A DNA stretch of 15,790 nt from Clostridiales bacterium UBA1389 (GTDB lineage Bacteria > Bacillota > Clostridia > Oscillospirales > CAG-382). Within the stretch, counting starts at the first letter, position 1, and the number at the start of each line of letters is the position of its first letter. Position numbers and translations under genes: made by a program. A model generated the notes under the pieces. That model worked only from the letters and a program-made list of their open reading frames with translations, was not told the origin of the DNA and ran no database searches. The stretch is from positions 8,805-24,594 of the forward strand of contig DBQR01000032.1 in the NCBI GenBank assembly GCA_002305335.1, written 5' to 3'. Shown here piece by piece: positions 1 through 4,869 of the stretch.

Positions 1-10
1 TACCTCCTTT
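1..10 (-). promoter_or_regulatory. Shine-Dalgarno site of an off-window gene controlled by the FMN riboswitch
   Basis: The minus strand reads AAAGGAGGTA here, a near-perfect Shine-Dalgarno site. It lies just past the riboswitch terminator and runs off the left edge, so the start codon should lie within about ten bases outside the window. The regulated gene is not visible. From the riboswitch class it is inferred to act in riboflavin synthesis or transport. Confidence 0.8.
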
Positions 11-26
11 AATATGTCAAATAAAA

Positions 27-48
27 CGCCCCCGTAAAAACGGGGGCG
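27..48 (-). terminator. Intrinsic terminator, expression platform of the FMN riboswitch
   Basis: A perfect 8-bp GC-rich stem (CGCCCCCG at 48-41 pairing with CGGGGGCG at 34-27 on the minus strand) closes a 6-base loop and is followed by TTTTATTT. This is a classic Rho-independent terminator. It lies between the FMN aptamer and the downstream Shine-Dalgarno site, as expected for transcription-attenuating riboswitches: FMN binding should favour this hairpin and stop transcription. A second inverted repeat at 49-67 (AACAAAA pairing with TTTTGTT) sits between aptamer and terminator and may contribute to the antiterminator fold. Because no other terminator follows tuf, this may also end the tuf mRNA. 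Confidence 0.92.
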
Positions 49-67
49 AACAAAAACATGTTTTGTT

Positions 68-177
68 GCTTCTGTCATCCGGACTTTAACCGTCGGTGCA
101 GGAATTTCACCTGCTCGGCACATTTCTGTGTTAGCTGACTATAACAGCCGGTGGGGATTTCCACCCCGCCCCGAAGC
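68..177 (-). ncRNA. FMN riboswitch (RFN element)
   Basis: Read on the minus strand, this 110-base element shows the conserved RFN order. A P1 helix is formed by GCTTC (177-173) and GAAGC (72-68). It encloses the GGGGCGGGGTGGAAATCC block, a variable arm, the GCAGGTGAAATTCCTGC hairpin and the hallmark CCGACGGTTAAAGTCCGGA segment. RFN elements bind flavin mononucleotide and repress riboflavin biosynthesis (ribDEAH-type) or uptake (ribU-type) genes. Here the aptamer is followed by a terminator, so control is most likely at transcription. The aptamer starts 17 bases after the tuf stop codon, an unusual position. Identification is from sequence motifs; a covariance-model search was not run. Confidence 0.96.
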
Positions 178-194
178 TTTATTTGTTATGAGGG

Positions 195-1406
195 TTACTT
201 ATTTTCGGTTATTTCAACCACAACGCCGGAACCGACGGTTCTGCCGCCTTCACGGATAGCGAAGCGGAGTCCCTTTTCGATAGCGATGGGGGTGATGAGC
301 TCAACGTACATGTTTACGTTGTCGCCGGGACGGCACATGTCAACGCCGTCGGGAAGGGTGATAACACCGGTAACGTCGGTGGTTCTGAAATAGAACTGGG
401 GACGATAGTTGGTGAAGAAGGGTTTATGACGGCCGCCTTCCTTTTCGGTAAGAACGTAAACCTGACCCATAAACTTTTTGTAGGGCTTAATGGAGCCGGG
501 TTTGGCAAGCACCTGACCTCTTTCGATGTCCTTCTTGTCTATGCCCCGGAGCAGACAGCCCACGTTTTCGCCGGCTGCAGCGTAATCAAGGGTCTTACGG
601 AACATTTCAAGACCGGTAACAACGGTGGGTTTGGCTTTGTCCTGAAGGCCGACGATTTCCACGTTGTCATATACCTTAACGGTGCCGCGATCAACTCTGC
701 CCGTAGCCACGGTGCCGCGGCCGGTGATGGAGAACACGTCTTCAACAGGCATAAGGAAGGGGAGATCGGCTTTACGATCAGGGGTGGGGATGAAGGAGTC
801 GACCGCTGCCATAAGATCAATAATGGACTTGTAGGCGGGGTCGTTTAAATCCTTGGATTCGCACAAAAGCGCGTCACGGGCGGAACCGCGGATAATGGGG
901 GTGTCGTCGCCGGGGAAGTTGTATTCGGAAAGAAGTTCACGAACTTCCATTTCAACGATTTCGAGGAGTTCTTCATCGTCCACAAGGTCGGTCTTGTTGA
1001 GGTAAACGACTATTGCGGGAACGCCAACCTGACGGGCAAGGAGTATGTGTTCACGGGTCTGCTGCATGGGGCCGTCGGTGGCGGCAACCACGAGGATTGC
1101 GCCGTCCATCTGAGCGGCACCGGTAATCATGTTTTTAACATAGTCGGCGTGGCCTGGGCAGTCAACGTGAGCATAGTGACGGTTTTCGGTCTGATATTCA
1201 ACGTGACGGGTATTGATTGTTATACCTCTTGCCTTTTCTTCGGGGGCGTTGTCGATCTGGTCATATGCCAGAAATTCAACGGAATTGTCTAAAAAGGAAA
1301 GAGTCTTGGTTATAGCTGCGGTAAGGGTGGTTTTGCCATGGTCAACGTGACCGATAGTGCCGATATTAATATGCGGCTTGTTTCTTTCAAATTTAGCTTT
1401 TGCCAT
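195..1406 (-). CDS. tuf: Translation elongation factor Tu
   Basis: This encodes the 403-residue GTPase that delivers aminoacyl-tRNA to the ribosomal A site in the cytoplasm. All G motifs are visible: GHVDHGKT (19-26), RGITI (60-64), DCPGH (82-86, with the catalytic His86), NKTD (137-140) and GSA (174-176). Domains II and III follow, with the typical GRGTVATGRV, GENVG, PQFYFRTTDVTG and FAIREGGRTVG blocks. The ATG is preceded by AGGAGGA six bases upstream. Length is slightly above the usual 393-400. Two positions differ from what I expect in the family: Arg67 after INT, where Ser or Ala is usual, and Gln115 in GPMQQTREH, where Pro or Ala is usual. The gene is last in the str cluster but has its own promoter at 1488-1461. 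The FMN riboswitch follows directly. Confidence 0.99.
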   Translation of the reverse strand: MAKAKFERNKPHINIGTIGHVDHGKTTLTAAITKTLSFLDNSVEFLAYDQIDNAPEEKARGITINTRHVEYQTENRHYAHVDCPGHADYVKNMITGAAQMDGAILVVAATDGPMQQTREHILLARQVGVPAIVVYLNKTDLVDDEELLEIVEMEVRELLSEYNFPGDDTPIIRGSARDALLCESKDLNDPAYKSIIDLMAAVDSFIPTPDRKADLPFLMPVEDVFSITGRGTVATGRVDRGTVKVYDNVEIVGLQDKAKPTVVTGLEMFRKTLDYAAAGENVGCLLRGIDKKDIERGQVLAKPGSIKPYKKFMGQVYVLTEKEGGRHKPFFTNYRPQFYFRTTDVTGVITLPDGVDMCRPGDNVNMYVELITPIAIEKGLRFAIREGGRTVGSGVVVEITENK

Positions 1407-1460
1407 TTTTATCCTCCTGAATAGATGATATAATTATTATTTTTTTCTTCGTATAGGATA

Positions 1461-1488
1461 ATTATATTAAATTTTTCGGTTAAGTCAA
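1461..1488 (-). promoter_or_regulatory. Sigma-A promoter of tuf
   Basis: On the minus strand TTGACT (1488-1483) and TATAAT (1466-1461) are separated by 16 bases in an AT-rich spacer. The predicted transcription start is near 1454, giving a leader of about 48 bases to the tuf ATG. It lies within the 159-base fusA-tuf gap and would let EF-Tu be made at higher levels than the upstream operon genes. Confidence 0.85.
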
Positions 1489-1500
1489 GCATTTTTGGAA

Positions 1501-1525
1501 AAATTAATCCCAAAAGGCTTAATTT
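1501..1525 (-). terminator. Weak inverted repeat after fusA, possible inefficient terminator
   Basis: On the minus strand AAATTAAGCC (1525-1516) can pair with GGATTAATTT (1510-1501) across a 5-base loop, with one internal mismatch, and short T-rich sequence follows. The stem has only two GC pairs, so any termination would be partial. It lies between the fusA stop and the tuf promoter, where an attenuating site would make sense. This is a low-confidence call. Confidence 0.3.
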
Positions 1526-1565
1526 ATAGGGGTTTTTAATTAATTACCGTTAGTTAGGGGTTTGC

Positions 1566-3656
1566 TTAATAGGGTTTAGCCTTGTTGCTGGTGATTTGCT
1601 CCTGAATGGATTTCGGCACCTCGGCATAGTGGCTGGGCTGCATGGAATAAACGCCCCGCCCCTGGGTTTTTGACCTCATATCCGTGGCATAGCCGAACAT
1701 ACAAGACAAGGGCACAAAGGCCGAAATCTGCTGAACGCCGTTTTCCGATTCTATACCCGTAATGTTCCCCCGCCTTGATGTCAGGTCGCCTATTATATCC
1801 CCGGTATATTCATCGGGGCAGATAACATTCACCAGCATAATAGGTTCGGTAAGCACCGGGTCGGCTTTCTGCATTGCTTCCCTGAAAGCCATTGAACCGG
1901 CAATCTTGAAGGCCATTTCCGACGAGTCCACCTCGTGGTAGGAACCTCCTTCAAGGGTTGCGATAACATCCACCACATTGTAGCCGGCAAGCACGCCGGA
2001 GTTCATGGCGGATTTCACGCCGTCTTCCACCGCCGGGATATAACTTGACGGGATATCGCCGTTCTTGACGTTGTCAACAAACATAAAGCCTTTACCCTGT
2101 TCGTTGGGCTCGATGGTGAGTATGGCATGGCCGTACTGACCACGTCCGCCGGACTGGCGGATAAACTTCCCTTCCGCCTTCGCCTGACGGCGTATGGTTT
2201 CCCGGTAGGAAACCTGGGGCTGCCCCACATTGGCTTCGATACGGAATTCCCTTAACAGGCGGTCAACTATTATCTCAAGATGAAGTTCCCCCATACCGGC
2301 GATAATGGTCTGTCCCGTTTCGGAATCGGTATAGCTCTTGAAAGTGGGGTCTTCTTCGGATAGTTCGGAAAGGGCAAGGGCCATCTTTTCCTGACCCGCC
2401 TTGGTCTTGGGCTCGATTGCCACCCTTATTACCGGGTCGGGGAATTCCATGGATTCAAGGATAATGGGATGTTTTTCATCACACAGTGTTTCGCCGGTGG
2501 TCATATTCTTGGCCGCGATAATGGCGGCAATTTCCCCGGCTCCCACCGAATCCACTTCCTCCCGGTGGTTGGCATGCATAAGCACTATTCTGCCTAAGCG
2601 TTCCCTTTTCTTCCTAATGGGGTTATACAGCATATCCCCGCTTTTTACCCTTCCGGAATAAACCCTTATATAACAAAGCTTTCCCGCCACAAAGGGGTCG
2701 GTCATAATCTTGAATGCCAGCGCGGAGAAGGGTTCATCTACGGAAGGATGCCTTTCCTCCTCGTTGTCGGTGACGGGGTTTGTTCCGATAATCGCAGGTA
2801 TGTCAACGGGGGAGGGCATATAATCCACAATGGCGTCAAGGAGTTTCTGAACGCCCTTGTTTTTATATGACGTCCCGCAGACAACGGGTACCATCTTATT
2901 GGATATGGTGGATTGTCTTATGGCGGCCTTAAGTTCCCCGACAGCAATTTCGCTGCCTTCAAGGTATTTTTCAAAAAGGCTGTCGTCGAATTCCGCCACG
3001 TGCTCTATCAGGTTTATACGGTATTTTTCGGCTTTTTCCCGGTATTCTTCGGGAACCTCGGTTTCGATTATGTCGATACCCAGATCGTCGCCGTAAAAAT
3101 ACGCTTTCATGCTTACAAGGTCTATAATCCCCTTGAAATCGGCTTCGCTGCCGATGGGGAGCTGAATGGGTACCGGGTTGGTTTTCAGCCGGTCGGTCAT
3201 CATGTCGACGACACGGTAGAAGTTAGCCCCGATAACATCCATTTTATTGACATATGCCATTCGCGGTACCTGATACTTATCCGCCTGACGCCATACGGTT
3301 TCGGACTGGGGTTCAACCCCTCCTTTGGCGCAGAAAACCGCCACAGCCCCGTCGAGAATACGCAGGGATCTTTCCACTTCAACGGTAAAATCCACATGTC
3401 CCGGAGTGTCTATAATGTTTATGCGGTGGCCTTTCCAATGGCAGGTGGTGGCGGCGGAGGTTATGGTTATCCCCCGCTTCTGTTCCTGCTCCATCCAGTC
3501 CATTGTGGCGGCGCCCTCATGAACTTCCCCGAGCTTATGGGTTTTTCCTGTATAAAAGAGTATTCTTTCTGTGGTAGTGGTTTTTCCCGCGTCAATATGC
3601 GCCATAATGCCTATATTACGCATTTTGTCAAGGGAATATTTATCCGTTAACGGCAT
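1566..3656 (-). CDS. fusA: Translation elongation factor G
   Basis: This encodes a 696-residue ribosomal translocase GTPase that moves tRNAs and mRNA after peptide-bond formation and acts in ribosome recycling. Visible motifs are AHIDAGKT (19-26), RGITI (61-65), DTPGH (83-87) and NKMD (137-140). Further on are domain II, the domain III/IV block SGGRGQYGHA, the domain IV tip around SYHEVDSSEMAF, and the C-terminal GDLTSRRGNI and RSKTQGRG blocks. The ATG at 3656 is chosen because AAGGAGA lies about five bases upstream and the protein then begins MPLTDKYSLD, as expected for the family. A TTG ten codons upstream would translate through the Shine-Dalgarno site and hairpin. It is the third gene of the rpsL-rpsG-fusA unit, 53 bases after rpsG. 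Confidence 0.99.
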   Translation of the reverse strand: MPLTDKYSLDKMRNIGIMAHIDAGKTTTTERILFYTGKTHKLGEVHEGAATMDWMEQEQKRGITITSAATTCHWKGHRINIIDTPGHVDFTVEVERSLRILDGAVAVFCAKGGVEPQSETVWRQADKYQVPRMAYVNKMDVIGANFYRVVDMMTDRLKTNPVPIQLPIGSEADFKGIIDLVSMKAYFYGDDLGIDIIETEVPEEYREKAEKYRINLIEHVAEFDDSLFEKYLEGSEIAVGELKAAIRQSTISNKMVPVVCGTSYKNKGVQKLLDAIVDYMPSPVDIPAIIGTNPVTDNEEERHPSVDEPFSALAFKIMTDPFVAGKLCYIRVYSGRVKSGDMLYNPIRKKRERLGRIVLMHANHREEVDSVGAGEIAAIIAAKNMTTGETLCDEKHPIILESMEFPDPVIRVAIEPKTKAGQEKMALALSELSEEDPTFKSYTDSETGQTIIAGMGELHLEIIVDRLLREFRIEANVGQPQVSYRETIRRQAKAEGKFIRQSGGRGQYGHAILTIEPNEQGKGFMFVDNVKNGDIPSSYIPAVEDGVKSAMNSGVLAGYNVVDVIATLEGGSYHEVDSSEMAFKIAGSMAFREAMQKADPVLTEPIMLVNVICPDEYTGDIIGDLTSRRGNITGIESENGVQQISAFVPLSCMFGYATDMRSKTQGRGVYSMQPSHYAEVPKSIQEQITSNKAKPY

Positions 3657-3660
3657 ATAA

Positions 3661-3668
3661 TCTCCTTC
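3661..3668 (-). promoter_or_regulatory. Shine-Dalgarno site of fusA
   Basis: The minus strand reads GAAGGAGA here, about four to five bases before the ATG at 3656. It decides that start over the in-frame upstream TTG at 3686. A stable hairpin ends three bases upstream of it. Confidence 0.85.
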
Positions 3669-3671
3669 CCG

Positions 3672-3698
3672 CCATAGCCGGTTCAACGGTGGCTATGG
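3672..3698 (-). repeat. Hairpin in the rpsG-fusA intercistronic region
   Basis: CCATAGCC (3698-3691 on the minus strand) and GGCTATGG (3679-3672) form a perfect 8-bp stem around an 11-base loop. It fills much of the 53-base rpsG-fusA gap and ends three bases before the fusA Shine-Dalgarno site. No T-tract follows, so it is not a terminator. It may tune fusA translation, protect the processed mRNA or act as a protein-binding site. Confidence 0.75.
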
Positions 3699-3709
3699 GG
3701 TGTAAATGT

Positions 3710-4180
3710 TTACCAGCGATAGTGGGCAAATGCCTTGTTGGCATCGGCCATTTTGTGAGTGTCTTCCTTTTTCTTGACAGCGCCCCCCGTGTTGTTGACC
3801 GCATCCATTATTTCGGCTGCAAGTCTCGCAGACATGTTCTTGTCGCTGCGGTTTCTGGCATAATTTATTAGCCAGCGGAGCCCAAGGGTCTGCCTTCTTT
3901 CGGCGCGCACTTCCATAGGAACCTGATAGTTTGCGCCGCCCCGGCGGACTGCCTTTACTTCAAGATTGGGCATAATGTTGTCAAGAGCTTTTTTAAACTG
4001 CTCAAGGGGGTCTACGCCTGTCTTGTTTTTAATTATGTCGAAGGCTTCATAGACTATCTTCTGAGCAACGCCCTTTTTCCCGTCAAGCATTATATTGTTT
4101 ATAAGCTTTGTCACCAAAGTGGAGTTATAAACGGGGTCGGGCAGGACTTCTCTTTTAAAACCATGCACTCTTCTTGGCAC
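3710..4180 (-). CDS. rpsG: 30S ribosomal protein S7
   Basis: S7 is a primary 16S rRNA-binding protein that nucleates assembly of the 30S head and lines the E site. In well-studied bacteria it also represses its own operon. The sequence has the family hallmarks: REVLPDPVYNS near the start, GGANYQVPMEV, TLGLRWLINYAR and the C-terminal REDT-like (KKEDTHKMADANKAFAHYRW) end. I choose the GTG at 4180: a strong AAGGAGG lies eight bases upstream, the protein then begins VPRR (read as Met), and the length becomes 156 residues, the usual size. An upstream TTG (4207) or ATG (4198) would place the Shine-Dalgarno site inside the coding region. The gene lies 150 bases after rpsL and 53 before fusA. Confidence 0.98.
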   Translation of the reverse strand: MPRRVHGFKREVLPDPVYNSTLVTKLINNIMLDGKKGVAQKIVYEAFDIIKNKTGVDPLEQFKKALDNIMPNLEVKAVRRGGANYQVPMEVRAERRQTLGLRWLINYARNRSDKNMSARLAAEIMDAVNNTGGAVKKKEDTHKMADANKAFAHYRW

Positions 4181-4187
4181 TTTTCTT

Positions 4188-4196
4188 CCCTCCTTC
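4188..4196 (-). promoter_or_regulatory. Shine-Dalgarno site of rpsG, sets a GTG start
   Basis: The minus strand reads GAAGGAGGG here, seven bases before GTG at 4180. The good spacing, and the absence of a comparable site before the upstream in-frame ATG or TTG, decide the start codon. Confidence 0.85.
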
Positions 4197-4202
4197 ATTA
4201 TC

Positions 4203-4310
4203 GGCAAAATTGCCTGATGAGTTCACAGGTACTCGAAAAATAATTCCCGTCAGTGCCAAGAAAGCGTATATATCTATATATATAAATCGCGTTCCTGACA
4301 CGAACTTATT
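4203..4310 (-). promoter_or_regulatory. Structured rpsL-rpsG intercistronic region, candidate S7 autoregulatory site
   Basis: Several inverted repeats are seen on the minus strand in this gap. GTCAG near 4295 can pair with CTGAC near 4252, enclosing GCG...CGC arms with alternating TATATA tracts (about 4287-4261). A GTTC/GAAC mini-hairpin is an alternative fold near 4300-4286. GGCAA/TTGCC forms a small palindrome at 4214-4203, just before the rpsG Shine-Dalgarno site. In E. coli, S7 binds the rpsL-rpsG intercistronic RNA to repress translation. That an equivalent site exists here is inference from position and structure only. Confidence 0.4.
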
Positions 4311-4330
4311 CTTTTTTCCCGATTTAAAAA

Positions 4331-4747
4331 CTATTTCTTCTTCTGGGTTTTGGCGCCGTATTTCGAACGGCCCTGGTTTCTCTTTGCCACGCCCTGGGCA
4401 TCAAGGGTTCCCCTGATGGTATGGTAGCGCACGCCCGGGAGGTCTTTTACTCTCCCGCCCCTTACCAGCACAACCGAGTGTTCCTGAAGATTATGGCCGA
4501 TGCCGGGGATGTAGGACCAGACTTCGATTCCGTTGGAAAGTCTGACACGTGCCACCTTTCTCTGCGCCGAGTTTGGCTTCTTAGGCGTTTTGATGGTTAC
4601 TTTGGTGCAAACGCCGCGCTTCTGGGGGGAAGGAAGGTCGATTGCGGAGTTCTTTAAGGTGTTGACTCCCTTCATAAGCGCAGGAGATTTGGACTTGTAG
4701 AAAACCTTCTGCCTGCTGTGCCTAACCAGCTGATTAAATGTGGGCAT
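4331..4747 (-). CDS. rpsL: 30S ribosomal protein S12
   Basis: S12 is the decoding-centre protein of the 30S subunit. The 138-residue length is the Firmicutes size, longer than the 124-residue proteobacterial form. The hallmark blocks TPKKPNSA (54-61), GHNLQEHSVVLVRGGRVKD and LPGVRYH are intact. Lys56 and Lys101, the positions where streptomycin-resistance changes usually arise, are both the wild-type lysine. The ATG at 4747 has AAAGGAGG six bases upstream and gives the canonical MPTFNQL start. Gln62 and Trp77 (in EVWSYIPG) differ from the usual Leu and Thr. The gene is first in an rpsL-rpsG-fusA unit with its own promoter, 122 bases after rpoC. Confidence 0.99.
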   Translation of the reverse strand: MPTFNQLVRHSRQKVFYKSKSPALMKGVNTLKNSAIDLPSPQKRGVCTKVTIKTPKKPNSAQRKVARVRLSNGIEVWSYIPGIGHNLQEHSVVLVRGGRVKDLPGVRYHTIRGTLDAQGVAKRNQGRSKYGAKTQKKK

Positions 4748-4784
4748 TTTACTCCTCCTTTCAAATTTTTTCACAACAAGAGTC

Positions 4785-4813
4785 ATTATATATCAAACCA
4801 TCGACTAAGTCAA
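4785..4813 (-). promoter_or_regulatory. Sigma-A promoter of rpsL-rpsG-fusA
   Basis: On the minus strand TTGACT (4813-4808) and TATAAT (4790-4785) have an optimal 17-base spacer. The predicted start is near 4778, giving a leader of about 30 bases. A further TTGACA at 4863-4858 lacks a good -10 partner. No terminator is visible between the rpoC stop and this promoter, so rpoBC readthrough may also contribute. Confidence 0.85.
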
Positions 4814-4869
4814 TAGTGCGATATTGAGAATATGACCTTAAAACCTCATTATTTTTATGTCAATTTAAC

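Noticed and set aside
15..20. TTGACA on the minus strand between the riboswitch terminator and the Shine-Dalgarno site, as a -35 box
   Set aside because: Its -10 would fall outside the window, beyond the start of the downstream gene; it is probably chance in AT-rich sequence.
498..530. Possible hint of drug resistance in RpoB (residue numbers, not bases): Pro502 where E. coli has Gln510
   Set aside because: The main rifampicin-contact positions all keep the sensitive residues, and this position varies among species, so no resistance claim is supported.
1412..1460. Pairing of TATCCT after the tuf -10 box with AGGATA in the tuf Shine-Dalgarno site, as a leader switch
   Set aside because: The TATCCT segment lies mostly upstream of the predicted transcription start, so it would not be in the RNA.
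4198..4207. Upstream TTG or ATG start for rpsG
   Set aside because: They would place the strong Shine-Dalgarno site inside the gene and add residues absent from the S7 family; GTG at 4180 gives the usual 156 residues.
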